Assembly (NCBI RefSeq): GCF_008831285.2
Contig: NC_045140.1
Location: 2,893,528 to 2,957,527, forward strand
DNA: 64,000 nt
Reading direction: 5' to 3'
Source: Nymphaea colorata
Taxonomy: Eukaryota; Streptophyta; Magnoliopsida; Nymphaeales; Nymphaeaceae
The notes under the pieces are model-generated. The model was not told where the DNA came from. It searched no databases and worked only from the letters and a program-made list of their open reading frames with translations. The position numbers and the translations under genes were made by a program. Positions 1-15,883 of this stretch are shown here, piece by piece (the stretch's first letter is position 1; the number at the start of each line of letters is the position of its first letter).

Positions 1-81
1 GGAGTTGCCTCGTCTGGTACTGGCTTTTGGTCATCCCTGCAAGCGTTTGCTGCCTTGTCCTCTGATTGTTCGCCTAATTGA
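1..81 (+). CDS. Possible 3' end of an unidentified gene (partial)
   Basis: Frame 1 is open from the first base to a TGA at 79-81 and would encode 26 residues ending in SLQAFAALSSDCSPN. The stretch is richer in G+C than the following 1.3 kb, which are strongly AT-rich, and this contrast is why I suspect coding sequence. The window edge cuts the rest off, and 26 codons can be open by chance, so this is only a candidate. I do not recognise the family. Confidence 0.3.
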   Translation, partial: GVASSGTGFWSSLQAFAALSSDCSPN

Positions 82-614
82 ATATTCGCAGTTCAGATTA
101 ATTAATTTTGTTTGGCTTAAGAAGAATATCTGGCAGGTCTAAAATCATAATTAAGCATATATCTTCTGGTGCACGTAGGCCAGCTTTTGTGATTAAGATT
201 TATATATACTTGGAAAATATGGCAAACGATTCGCTTTCATATTAAGATCATAGAGTGAAAAAGTTTCAGTATTAAAAAACCAGACCTCTTAAGTTGGCAT
301 TAAAATTGTTCTAAACTCAATCTAAACCTTCTAATATATTTATAAACATTGATTTAATATAAAACATGCTTTAGTTCCAGTAATTTTTGTAAAAAAAATT
401 GATATTTATACCATCAAAATTTAGATGTTATAAGAGCTGTTCATTTTTGTACATTAAGAAATATTATTTAAGTAAGAAAATAGCTATCTTTAATATTAAG
501 ATCATATTATAATAATCACTATTAAGATCATATTTATAAGGTTAAATTAAAAAATATTTTAATAATTAATTTTAATAGGTCTGGTTATTGTTTAGTACTC
601 AAGTGGTTCATATG

Positions 615-645
<31 letters not shown>

Positions 646-1387
646 GAAAATTTTAATGTTGCTGGATGCTGGATAGTTGTTGGATGGGGGTTAAGATTTA
701 AAGAAGTGTTGTTAAAAGAACCATAAATCATTGCTAGAAAAAACTATAAACCATTGTCGCGTACCATAAATTGTCAATAATGTCAATATACTGACTTTTT
801 CTAGTAATAAATCTATTAAATTTTAACTATCGGCAAGATCCTCATCCGGGCAGGATTGAATCTTTCAAATATCTTCTCCTTCAGTTAATGAAAAAAAAAA
901 AATCAATGGTCAAGTTTATTCTTGATCTCCTCACTGGAGGCTTAACAACGAATGCATGTTTAGGTTCTTAAGTGGTAGAAATCATGATCTATTAACTTTT
1001 GGAACAATTTTAAGAAGCGAACTAAAATTTCGAAATACATCTAAAGCTTGTCAATAGAAACGAACTAAGAATATGGCTGACGTTGTTAGCAAAATGAATA
1101 TAATCCATCGATTAACAAAATATAGTTAAAAATACCAAATTAATTTAGATATAGCCGAACTTGAAGGATATCATATTCATAACTATCCAATTTCTATAGC
1201 ATTGCCACTTGATGCATATTTAATGAGTACTTATTAGCGCAGATTAAACTGATCTGTATATGTTTTACAATCAATGGTCCACAAAGTAACAAAAACGTAG
1301 TTGTGCCTCTGACTAATATCTTTAGTCGCTTTGGATGGAATATTATTAGTTTTAAGCAAGAATATTATTACTACATATTAATCCCCT
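82..1387. other. AT-rich intergenic spacer
   Basis: No supported gene. It contains a (TA)n-type microsatellite at 611-645 and otherwise AT-rich unique-looking sequence. A short 3' exon of the neighbouring kinase gene could lie here on the minus strand: a poly-pyrimidine tract (minus strand) at about 885-901 is followed by an AAG acceptor-like site. Only a transcript could show it. Confidence 0.5.
611..645. repeat. TA/TATG microsatellite
   Basis: Alternating TATG then TA dinucleotides for about 35 bp. Confidence 0.9.
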
Positions 1388-2638
1388 TCAATCTGGAATC
1401 ACTTGTTTGATGACGATAATATATATCGCACAAAAGTTCTTGTGAAAGGTACCTGGCTTGACGTGAAGAGATAAGTTGTCCATCTTCTCCACGATCACTT
1501 TCTCAGCTTCTCCATCTGGATTCTCGCCTACATTGGCCGGTTTATTACTGTTAATGGGCTCCTTGGGGAAGACGGGCTCTACTTTGCAGATCTCCTCGTT
1601 GAAATTCCATCCGCTGATCCTTCTGCATCTCCTCCTCGCGTCCTGTTCGTCTTCTTCATGATCAATCCTTGAAGTACCCTTAGCGGCTGCGGCTCTGTCT
1701 TCCACGCTGGGCAGATCCTTCAGCACCATCTTCAGTAAATGGTCGGAGCTCTTACACTTCTTGAAGAAAGGGTGCTTCAAGAGCTTCTCGGCGGAGGGAC
1801 GCATGGCGGGGTCGCCGGCGACGAGGCACATGGCCACCATCTCCTTAAAAGCCTTGGAGAACTTCTTCTCATTGAAAATCGACTCGGCCGAGGCGATCCG
1901 CAGGGACGTCTTCGCCGTGAGCGCCTTGGCCAGGGGAAGGTTGGACAGTGGGGGATGGCCGTGCGCCAACTCCAATGCCGTGATCCCGAACGACCACATG
2001 TCGGCCTTGTAGTTGTACCCCTGCCGGTCGCCGGCCAGAATGACCTCCGGCGCCATCCAGTAGGGAGTCCCCGTGATGTCGCTCAGCAGGTTAGACCCAG
2101 AGGAGTAATCAAAGACGGACCCCGAGACGACGCCGAAGTCTGCAACTTTAATGGAGCCATCGCTGTCGACGAGGATGTTGCCCGCCTTAATGTCGCGGTG
2201 GACATGGCCTTGACGGTGGAGGTAGTCGAGGGCTTTGAGGGTGTCTCGGAGAACAATCGCTATCACCTGTTCGTCTAGGCCTCCTGGGAAGGATGAGGTC
2301 ATAATGGAGTGCAACGATCCGCAGGCCATGAAAGGCATGACGATCCACAGGGAAGGTCCGACGATGAAGGAGCAGTGGGCAGAGAGGAGGTTGGGGTGGG
2401 AGAGGAGGGCCATGGTCTGAGTCTCCCGGCGAAGGCTGTCCAAGTTCAGGCTCGGGGAGTGTTCGAGGTCCACCGTCTTTATGGCCACAGTCGTTCGCAT
2501 GGGGAGGCACTTGGCCTTGTAAACTACGGCGCTGACTCCATGGCCAATCACGCTGAGAAGCTCGTAAGCGGAAGGGTCTACTGGGTAAGTGACCTTGGCT
2601 TTGGCGGTGACGAGGGTGACCTTAGGCTCTAGAGCCAT
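1388..2638 (-). CDS. STE20/GCK-type Ser/Thr protein kinase (BLUS1-like)
   Basis: Encodes a 416-residue kinase in one long open frame starting at the ATG at 2638. The glycine loop is IGHGVSAVVYKA (about 31-42), the ATP-binding lysine is K54 in VAIK, the catalytic loop is HRDIKAGN (147-154), DFG is at 167-169, and the activation segment ends GTPYWMAPEV (190-199), which is typical of the STE20/germinal-centre-kinase group. Plant relatives include BLUS1, which acts in blue-light signalling in guard cells; that role is inferred from family only. The last ~20 residues look like intron read-through. A good donor (CCAG|GTACCT, exon end at 1453) sits just after NLSLHVKPG, so the true C-terminus may come from a further short exon. 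The gene is divergent in orientation from nothing nearby; protease CP1 follows on the same strand about 2 kb upstream of its start. The 5' 400 bp were copied to 9605-10019. Confidence 0.85.
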   Translation of the reverse strand: MALEPKVTLVTAKAKVTYPVDPSAYELLSVIGHGVSAVVYKAKCLPMRTTVAIKTVDLEHSPSLNLDSLRRETQTMALLSHPNLLSAHCSFIVGPSLWIVMPFMACGSLHSIMTSSFPGGLDEQVIAIVLRDTLKALDYLHRQGHVHRDIKAGNILVDSDGSIKVADFGVVSGSVFDYSSGSNLLSDITGTPYWMAPEVILAGDRQGYNYKADMWSFGITALELAHGHPPLSNLPLAKALTAKTSLRIASAESIFNEKKFSKAFKEMVAMCLVAGDPAMRPSAEKLLKHPFFKKCKSSDHLLKMVLKDLPSVEDRAAAAKGTSRIDHEEDEQDARRRCRRISGWNFNEEICKVEPVFPKEPINSNKPANVGENPDGEAEKVIVEKMDNLSLHVKPGTFHKNFCAIYIIVIKQVIPD

Positions 2639-4602
2639 CCCTGCTTTGGGGTTAAGTTGCTGCTAAGTGATGCAGAGGTTGAAGTAATCCAAGGAAGATG
2701 GAACTTTTTATATGCATTGCTAAAACCTCTCTGATCCCTGTCTCTTTCAGCTCTCTCTCTGCATGTGAGTATCATTAAGAGAAAGGTTGTGCAGCAGAAC
2801 TTTTAGTTATTGATGTGGCGGTTTGTATAATATGAGAAAATATCTACTGCATTTGTGGCTTATCTAGTAAGGGAAGATGGAGAAGATGGCAACGAGGGAG
2901 AAGCTTTATGGTGAGGAGAGAGGTGTGATTAATGGCAATCACAGGTACTGTGGACGGTTGGACAGGTTGAAGTCTGTTTTATGATAACCAAGTTCTCTCA
3001 GACCCAGTGAGCAAGTGACAACTGGCGAGTGAACAGGCTCACTGGACCAAGTTCATCGAAGGGGAGGATCTATTCCATTCAAGTGACTTGAGATTAATCT
3101 CTCTCCACTCTAAAGTGGGTGCAGGTTAAATTTGGGGAAGAAGATTTTTTGTTGCCTCAAGTCCAGTAATCATTCCAGAGAATACCATTACTATTGAAAG
3201 ATCTAGTTTGAGAAGCAATCCATATGTTGAGAAATTAAGTTAAATCTACGGCTTATTTTCACAATCCTAACATCCACAGTCAAAATCATGAAAAGGGCAG
3301 AGTTCATACTGGATAGAGCGAGTACAGGAGTAGCAAGATTGAGTAACTTGCACTCAAGAGCAGAGTTTAATCGCTTTATCCGAAAGTTATTGCATTACTT
3401 TCATGAAATTAAACCACAAGCTGAAACTTTTATGCAAATCCAATTTGCTGGATGCGAACAAATTCTATGCCGCCACTACGTTACTGCTACATGCATTTCT
3501 GCAATTATGCTACATACCAAAATCTCGGTGAAATTAACCAGAAACAATGAAACAAGTCAATTATCGTTCATCAATTCGGGACTGCCTAAAGCAAAATAAG
3601 GTACCACCAAATACCAATCAAATAATATCCTGGATAAGTTCTCCGGCTGCAAGCCATACATACATGATTTCTTTCTTTTTCCGGAGGTCAGATAAAAAAA
3701 ACTACAACTACTACTGTATTATATTGCTGTAACTCATACTAGCTCTGTTACACGAGTTGTTAACAACTCTGCCTTCTACGTTCTTCTACAGCTCAGATAC
3801 AGCTGCGTGCAGCAACATGTTTCTCTGCTACTTAAACACTTGCATCCCAAACTTACAGCACCCACCTGACTATACTGACAGGATTGCAGAACTTACAGAA
3901 CCTGCTCTGTTACAGACAATACAATTGAGCACACACTGAACTTTCGGTGAAGTATAAATGTCATCACACACTAACGCATCAAGTATGAGTTTTCAATTCC
4001 AACAAAATGATTATCATGCTTACTATTTGAATATGCAAGATGGAAAACACGAAAATAATGGCATAAGAACAGTAAGGTTGATTTTAATGTTCTTGGCTGT
4101 ATCTTTTCTGGGCATGCCCGAGCTGTTCTCCTAATTTATCATATTTATCATTTCTCATTTATGGCCCTTTGGCAGAATCTTAGAAATACTATAATGAAAA
4201 AGGGAACGGTGGCATTCCCAAAATACCTCAATTTGCCATTGAAATATCTGTTTATTTCCACCTGGAGAATAAATTTGCAAAGGTCAAATTGAAATTTTTC
4301 AAATGGGGTTGCAATAGTGTTGGTATGTGTTCGTATAGTTGACTGATCGAAGAGAAATAATAGAATGTCAAATGCCAATAATTACTACCTGCTGAAACTC
4401 CGGTTTTAAAGAGCAAGGAAACACCAAGAATAACAAACATGAAAACAGTTCATTCATCAACTCTATTACATATTATTGAACATTAGTACAACATAACCCA
4501 ATGACATTCTAGGAGAAGCAGACTTATTCATTTATTTTAGATATGTACTACCACTTCCCACATATGGATAATTTTATTTCATATTAGGGCACCTATTGAT
4601 GC
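2639..4602. other. Kinase upstream region / protease CP1 downstream region
   Basis: About 2 kb without a supported gene. Most of it has a close counterpart at 10020-11896, because it lies inside the duplicated segment. It should contain the kinase promoter (minus strand) and the 3' UTR of CP1. Short open frames here are not protein-like. Confidence 0.6.
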
Positions 4603-6780
<2,178 letters not shown>

Positions 6781-6849
6781 ATTGGTCTAGCTTTTTCTTT
6801 GTTGTTGATCAGGACTTTTGCGAATGAAATCGAATGGAAGGAGAGCTTA

Positions 6850-6859
6850 CATATATAAG
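6850..6859 (-). promoter_or_regulatory. Putative TATA box of CP1
   Basis: Minus strand reads CTTATATATG about 70 bp upstream of the CP1 start codon. The same element is kept at the same distance in CP2. Confidence 0.45.
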
Positions 6860-7619
6860 AGCCTGACGGGACCAGCTATCACTATCGACCTTCTTAAATT
6901 AATTTTCTTCAGTGTCAATTCAAGCATTACATAAGACATCTTATCATTCCTTATGCCTTTGTCGAAACTCCCAAAATCTCTAATATTTTAATAGTAATCG
7001 CTTCAAATATTGAGATATTCGCCATTCATTTAGAAACGGTCAGCCACATGCTGAGCATTATTTTACAATCGCAAGTGATCCACAAAATGGAAATGTGAAG
7101 GATGTCAAGGTAGAAACTCACGGGTTAATTTGACAAATGAAATAGTAAGTAATTGTTTTATGAGAATGACCAAAATATTGAGGCAGATTTTATTTTCCAA
7201 ACGGTCTCATATGTACTCTAACGATATTGTCCATGTATAGCTCATGCAATAACTTGGCCCACTTTTGTCATAAGAAAACTTTTGATAGAAAAACATGATT
7301 AATTAGATGTTTCTGCGGTTAACTAGTTGGAATGTCCCAATCAAAAGCATCAATATTGACCAAATTAAAAGCTTAATCCCTAACTTAGTTCCTAAATCAC
7401 TTTTTTTTTCTGCGTTTAGTTGGCATGTCTCTGTTAAAAGCTTCATTGACTTCAAATTCATTGTCAACTACTCATTGCCATTAGTTGGCACATCCCAATT
7501 AAAAGCTTGAACGACTTGATCCAAGGTCTTTTCTGATTCCATGACCAGACTACTAAAAAGATACTCAAACTAAAAACAAGTTGTACATGATAATTAACAT
7601 TTAATTATATAAAGCAGTT

Positions 7620-7795
7620 GATTAATGCGGATCTCAAATTCATGTTTTTGAGGTCCAGCCCCCATCTCCCTCTTCCCACCGTTCGGATCTCAAATCCTTG
7701 CTTTTTATAATGTAGCACGGATTTGACATCCACATTGGAGGGTTGATACATGTTGTGAATTCAGCTACTGTAGATCCCCTTAGATCTCAGATTAT
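7620..7795. repeat. MITE-like fragment with GGATCTCAAAT motifs
   Basis: Repeated GGATCTCAAAT, a TAATGTAGCACGGATTTGA stretch and a GATCTCAG end resemble the element at 29712-29945. No clear terminal inverted repeats or target duplication found. Confidence 0.35.
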
Positions 7796-8754
7796 GTGGG
7801 AAATCCAGCGCAACTTAAAGATATGAAAAAAAAATTTAAGAACCTTACAATGATAGGATATTCTGAATGAATATGACACATATACATGTTGTAACAAGGG
7901 ATCCTTATCAACACACTATGATAGATTTCATAATTTGTCACTATTGTAATATCACTAACTTGGGACTTGGGAGGCAATTAAGACACTTCCTTTTGTGTCT
8001 CATTAGGTAGAACAAATATATCTTCTTATTGTAGACTATTTAACACATAAGATTAGTTATCCTTATCAATGTTAAGAAAATCGTTTTCTAAAATGTAGCA
8101 TTCCCTGAACTTATCTTTGTCACATTTCCATTTTTATTTTCACTGAAGAATAGAAAACCTCTTGAATGTTCAGATATATTTGCTTTTCCTTAGGTACTCC
8201 TAGTTTCTGTCAATTGCGGAGAGTGGAAAATTTTTGAAGTTCAAATGACCTACTTATTGAGCTTAACAATCATGGACGTTTTGGTACTTATTATTTTATG
8301 ATAAAAAACTGAGTAAAGACTTTAAGATGATTGATAAACATCATTGTGTTTACATGAAACAGCAAGAAAAAAATTTCCAGTTTCTCTCTTTATAGAATTG
8401 GGTAATAGATTACCTATTGTTTGCGTTAAAATTTTTAAAATTTACATGCAAAATTTTAAATTTTAAAAAATCTGAGGTTGTAGCGTGCGCAGCCATGAAG
8501 CATTAGTGTTGACCATGGCTTTGGTCCCTTCCCTCCACCTTGAAACGAGTTTTATTTCGTGTGCCAATATAGTAATGATGAAAAATGCTCTCAGTTAATA
8601 GAAAAAGAGAACTTTTGTTGAAAAAAAAAAAGAAACCGAAAAAAATAAGATTTTGGTATTCAATAAAGCTCGGACCAAATGATTGTGTCAGTCTGTATGT
8701 ATAGATCATTATAACCAAAATACCATTTTGATCAGCAAGGAAACAACTTCATTT

Positions 8755-9075
8755 TTTATCTCACTCATGTCATTATCTCATACCAATTATCTCACACATT
8801 TGTCATTTATCTTATGTCAATTATATTACATGCATTATTTCTTACCCTGTCATTATCTCATATTCCTGTTGTTATCTGGTACCATTATCTCAGGTCATTC
8901 TCATCATCTCATACGACCCTTTGTTATAATCTCCGATGTTATAGATATGATATAATGACAGAATTATCTCATGTCATTCTCATCATCTCATACGACCCTT
9001 TGTTATAATGTCAGATGTTATAGAAGATATAATGATGGAGGTATAAGATAATGAAAGAGATATGAGATAACGACA
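8755..9075. repeat. Palindromic, low-complexity element rich in TCATTATCTCAT
   Basis: The left part repeats variants of GTCATTATCTCATACC and the right part carries the reverse complement (GGTATAAGATAATGA, GAGATAACGAC), so the whole could fold on itself. A 79-bp direct duplication lies inside, with copies starting near 8894 and 8973. It looks like a foldback MITE. Confidence 0.55.
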
Positions 9076-9344
9076 AGGTTAAAAATGTTCATTGTGCACA
9101 TAGAATATTAAGGCATTAAAATAAATATATATCTTGGTTCTAGAGTTTACCCCAATCATACACTCATTCCATACACAAAGGTGATGTACAAAACTCATTC
9201 TCTTCCGCCGATCGAGCATTTGGTCTTTGATGAGAATATTTATTTGGGGGTCGTTGGGCAACGGATGTCCGGTGGCCCGGTCACTGTGGAAGTAAGGGAT
9301 TTGTAACATTTGCTGGTTGGGAACTTGGGCGTCAAGTGGCTTGG

Positions 9345-9605
9345 GCCGGTTGACAAGGCCCACCACCACCACCACCAGCGGACGTGGCCGCCTGGTTCAG
9401 ACGGCAAGCACAGTCCTCGCCCCTTTGCCTCACTCTCCATGTCCTCCCACGCTTCGAGCACCGTAGCGAGGACGGGAAAGAAGAGGAGCTACTGGTTCGG
9501 TGACGAAAACGGTGGGAGACGGGAGCCTGCAGTCGGTTTCTCTTCGTTTCCGTTCGACGTCCTCCGTAAAATCGCTGCTGCCTTCTCCGTGACTAACCTC
9601 TGGGC
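9345..9605 (+). pseudogene. Fragment of the F-box/Sel1 gene, exon 1 (residues ~6-95)
   Basis: This closely matches 15899-16167, the N-terminal half of the complete F-box gene downstream, from just after its start codon into the F-box (…FSVTNLWA). It lacks the start codon and promoter and everything after the F-box middle. The frame stays open (QRTWPPGSDG, KKRSYWFGDENGGRREPA, SVTNLW) apart from small indels such as loss of the KRGL residues. It ends at the duplication junction 9602-9605, where kinase sequence begins on the opposite strand. Confidence 0.88.
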
Positions 9606-10019
9606 TTTGAGCCTGTCCCGGAGAACAATCGCTATCACTTGTTCGTCTAGGCCTCCTGGGAAGAATGAGGCCATAATGGAGTGCAACGCATCCGCAGGCC
9701 ATGAAAGGCATGACGATCCACAGGGAATGTCCGGCGATGAAGGAGCCGTGGGCAGAGAGGAGGTTGGGGTGGGAGAGGAGGGCCATGGTCTGAGTCTCCC
9801 GGCGAAGGCTGTCCAAGTTCAGGCTCGGGGAGTGTTCGAGGTGCACCGTCTTTATGGCCACCGTCGTTCTCATGGGGAGGCACTTGGGCCCTTGGCCTTG
9901 AAAACTACGGCTCTGACTCCATGGCCAATCACGCTGAGAAGCTCGTAGGCGGAAGGGTCTACTGGGTAAGTGACCTTGGCTTTGGCGGTGACGAGGGTGA
10001 CCTTAGGCTCTAGAGCCAT
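9602..10019 (-). pseudogene. Truncated duplicate of the STE20-like kinase gene
   Basis: Matches 2230-2638, the first ~136 codons of the intact kinase gene, including the start codon at 10019. It retains the N-terminus and most of the N-lobe but no catalytic loop, DFG or C-lobe. The copy is broken: an 8-bp insertion at about 9886-9893 shifts the frame soon after the glycine loop, and a single extra base near 9690 shifts it again. Its 5' flank is a full duplicate of the intact gene's upstream region, so it may still be transcribed. Transcription would run leftward across the junction into antisense F-box sequence. Confidence 0.88.
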
Positions 10020-11896
10020 CCCTGCTTTGGGGTTCAGTTGCTGCTAAAAACTTTTTATATGCATTGCTAAAAACTCTCTGATCTCTGTCTCTCTCAGCTC
10101 GCTCTCTGCATGTGAGTATCATTAAGAGAGAGGTCTTTAGTTATTGATGTGGTGGTTTGCACAATATGAGAAAATATCTACTGCATTTGTGGCTTATCTA
10201 GTAAGGGAAGATGGATAAGATGGCAACGAGGGAGAAGCTTTATGGTGAGGAGAGAGAGGTGATTAATGGCGATCACAGGTACTCTGGACGGTTGGACAGG
10301 TTGAAGGTTTTGTTTATGATAACCAAGTTCTTTCAGACCCAGTGAGCAAGTGACAAATGGCGAGTGAACAGGCTCACTGAACCAAGTTCATCGATGGAGA
10401 GGATCTATTCCATTCAAGTGAGTTGTGATTATTCTCTCTCCACTCTAAAGTGGGTGTGCAGGTTAAATACGGGGAAGAAGATTTTTTGTTGCCTCAAGTC
10501 CAGTAATCATGCCAGAGAATACCATTACTATTGAAAAGATCTAGTTTGAGAAGTAGTTCATATGTTGAGAAATTAAGTTAAATCTACGGCTTATTTTCAC
10601 AATCCTAACGTCGGTAGTCAAAATCATGAAAAGGGCAGACTTCATGCTGGATAGAGCGAGTTACAGGAGTAGCAAGACTGAGCAACTTGCACACAAGAGC
10701 AGAGTTTAATCGCTTATCAGAAAGTTATTGCATTACTTTCATGAAATTAACCCACAAGCTGAAACTTTTACGCAAATCCAACTTGCTGGATGCAAACAAA
10801 TTCTATGCCGCCACTTGGTTACTGCTACATGCATTTCTGCAATTATGCTACATACCAAAGTCTAGGTGAAATTAACCAGAACCAATGAAACAAGTCAATT
10901 ACCGTTCATCAATTTGGGACTGCCTAAAGCAAAAGAAGGTACCACCAAATACCAATCGAATGATATCCGGGATAAGTTCTCCGGCTTCAAGCCACACATA
11001 CAAGATTTGTTTCTTTTTCCGGAGGGAACGATTCACACTCTCATAAATATCAGATAAAAAAACTACTACTGTACTGTATTATATTGCTGTAACTTATACT
11101 AGCTCTGTCACACGAGTTGTTACAACTGTGTTACCACTTAAACACTTGCATCCCAAACTTACAGCACCCACCTGACCATACTTACAGGATTGCAGAACTT
11201 ACAGAACCTGCTCTGTTATAGACAATACAATTGAGCACACACTGAACTTTCGGTGAAGTATAAATGTCATCACACACTAACGCATCGAGTATGAGTTTTC
11301 AATTCCAACAAAATGATTATCATGCTTACTATTTGAATATGCAAGATAGAAAACACGAAAATAATGGCATAAGAACAGTAAGGTTGATTTTAATGTTCTT
11401 GGCTGTATCTTTTCTGGACATGCCCGAGCTGTTCTCCTAATTTATCATTCATTTATGGCCCTTTGGCAGAATCTTAGAAATACTATAAATGGAAAAGGGA
11501 ACGGTGGCATTCCAAAAATTCCTCCATTTGCCATTGAAATATTTGTTTATTTCCACCTGGAGAATAAATTCGAAAAGGTCAAATTGAAATTTTCAGATGG
11601 GGTTGCAATAGTATTGGTATGTGTTCCTATAATTGAGTGATCAAATAGAAATAATAGAATGTCAAATGCCAATAATTACTATCTGCGGAAACTCCGCTTT
11701 TAAAGAACAAGAAAATAATAATAATAACAAACATGAAAACAGTTCATTCATTAACTCTATTACATATTATTGAACATTAGTACAACATAACCCAATAACA
11801 TTCTAGAAGAAGTAGGCTTATTCATTTATTTCAGATATGTACAACCACTTCCCACATATGGATAATTTTATTTCATATTAGGGCACCTATTGATGC
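10020..11896. other. Duplicated spacer upstream of kinase relic / downstream of CP2
   Basis: Near-identical counterpart of 2639-4602 with scattered substitutions and small indels. No supported gene; the short open frames are shared, diverged non-coding sequence. Confidence 0.7.
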
Positions 11897-14104
<2,208 letters not shown>

Positions 14105-14174
14105 ATTGGTCTAGCTTTTTCTTTGGTGTTGATCAAGACTTTTGCGAATGAAATCAAATGGAAGGAGAGGTTAC

Positions 14175-14184
14175 ATATATAAGA
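14175..14184 (-). promoter_or_regulatory. Putative TATA box of CP2
   Basis: Minus strand CTTATATATG about 71 bp upstream of the CP2 ATG, matching the CP1 element in sequence and position. Confidence 0.45.
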
Positions 14185-15883
14185 GACTGACTGGACCAGC
14201 TATCACTATCGACTTTCTTAAATTAATTTTCTTCGTATTGTCAACTCAAGCATACATAAGACATCTTATCATTCGTTATACCTTTGTCGAAACTCTCAAA
14301 ATCTCTAATATTTTAATAGTAACAGCTTCAGATATTGAGACATTCGCCATTCATTTAGAAACGGTCAGCCACAAATGATCCACATAATGGAAATGTAAAG
14401 GATGTCAAGTTAGAAACTCCGCAAGGGCTCAAGCAATAACATGGTCCACCTTTGTCATAAGAAAAAAAAACTAATGGCTTAGATTCTTGGCAAAGCAACC
14501 TCATATTTTGATAGAAAAATATAATTAATTAGATGTTTCTGCGGTTAATTAGTTGGAACGTCCCAATTAAAAGCATCAATATTGACCAAAACTAAAAGCT
14601 TCTTCCCTAGCTTAGGTCCTAAATCACTTCTTTATTTTTCCTGCATTTAGTTGGCATGTCTCTGTTGAAAGCTTCATTGACTTCAAATTCATTGTCAACC
14701 ACTCATTGCCATTTAGTTGGCAAATCCCAATCAAAAGCTTGAACGACTTGATCCAAGGAATTTTCTGGCTCCATGACCGAACTATTAAAAAGATATTCAA
14801 ACTAAAAATAAGAAATCGGATCGGATTCAGATTTAATAAATGTCATCCGATCGGATTCGGATATACATGAATATCGGATCGAATTCGGATACGGATTTAG
14901 ATCAGATTCATTTTTAGGCAAATATCCTCTATCTAATACTTAGAAAATGGTAAAATCCGATTCAAAATTCGGATTCGGATTCGGATATAAATATAAAAAT
15001 CGGATTCGGATTGTAAAATCGAATTTCGGATTCGGATATAACTTTGATTTATTCGAATTCGAATCTGAATCCGAATCTGAATATATGAATGTCCGAAAAA
15101 GCGGATATGATTAAAGATGTATTTGATCCGAATCTGATCCGTTGACATCCCTAATGGCAACCATGGCATGAACATTTGCCATCACCAGATGGAATTGGAT
15201 AAACTTAGCTTGATCAGTCCCTTTCTCCAAGCTATTTTTTATCATCAGCCTAAGATTTTGTAAACTCGTCGGGTCAACCAAAAGATTAAAAACAAGAGTA
15301 AGTGAAATACAATGACAAATTGCCAAAGTGTAAACTTGAAATTCATGAGTTCGTAAACTATAAAAATATTTCTATTTTTAATTTTTTAAGGTGGTGGCAA
15401 ATATATGATTTTAACCGAGTTATCAAGTCAATTCGCTGGACTCGATAACTTAGTCATCTGCTGATTGAAGTTTGAGTCACAAGTAGATTCAAGTGCGAGT
15501 CCCAAGTTGTGATTGGTCCGAGTACGAGCCATAACCTTCCCAGCTTTCCTTGTGTTTTCTACCTGTGTTTGCGAGGGGATGAGGGGATTATACGAACGCT
15601 GCTTTGGCACAATGAAACGTACTTGTCCAAGGCCATCATCCATCTTCCCAGGGAAACCGACTCGCAGCGTCATCATCGGCCTCCATCATCTCTTGGATCG
15701 AACGTCCCCAACCAAACCAAACCATATGGTCGAGGGAAGAACAAAACGGGGAGCAGGCGTGAATGCGATGTAGACGATGCCCATCATCAGAAACTGATAT
15801 CTTGATCCGGACCATCGGCGAGAGTTCTCTAACTTCTATCGCCGTTGGAGGAGATCAGAGAGTCAAGGGACGAGGAGAAGAAG
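14185..15883. other. Spacer between CP2 and the F-box gene (head-to-head)
   Basis: Up to 14812 this matches the CP1 upstream region. A dispersed repeat occupies 14813-15151. The remaining ~730 bp should hold the F-box gene promoter and 5' UTR. CP2 and the F-box gene are transcribed away from each other. No gene is supported here. Confidence 0.6.
14813..15151 (+). repeat. Dispersed AT-rich repeat with GGATTCGGAT arrays, ending TTGACATCCCT
   Basis: Degenerate runs of CGGATTCGGAT, then the inverse GAATCCGAATCTG, closing with CCGTTGACATCCCT. Three other copies in the window share the TTGACATCCC terminus and order of motifs (30188-30560, 55153-55335, 55717-55990). Its left edge sits exactly where homology between the two duplicated units stops. 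Confidence 0.65.

Larger units (their letters stand above)
6860..9344. other. Spacer between CP1 and the chimeric relic
   Basis: No supported gene. Sequence up to about 7577 matches 14190-14812 of the second duplicate. From 7578 to 9344 there is no counterpart in the second unit, and this part holds low-complexity and repeat-like DNA, so it was probably inserted or the other copy lost it. Confidence 0.6.

Noticed and set aside
1739-2632. Plus-strand frames across the kinase gene
   Set aside because: Antisense shadows of the GC-rich kinase exon; the minus strand carries every kinase motif.
8503-9008. Open frames in the TCATTATCTCAT region
   Set aside because: Low-complexity, palindromic DNA; the peptides are repeats of Leu/Ser/His/Tyr without domain character.
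15509-15805. Frames upstream of the F-box start
   Set aside because: They overlap each other in several frames and end before the F-box ATG; more likely 5' UTR and promoter sequence.
15845-15883. Upstream extension of the F-box protein from a TTG
   Set aside because: The ATG at 15884 gives an N-terminus matching the known family member; non-ATG initiation is not needed.
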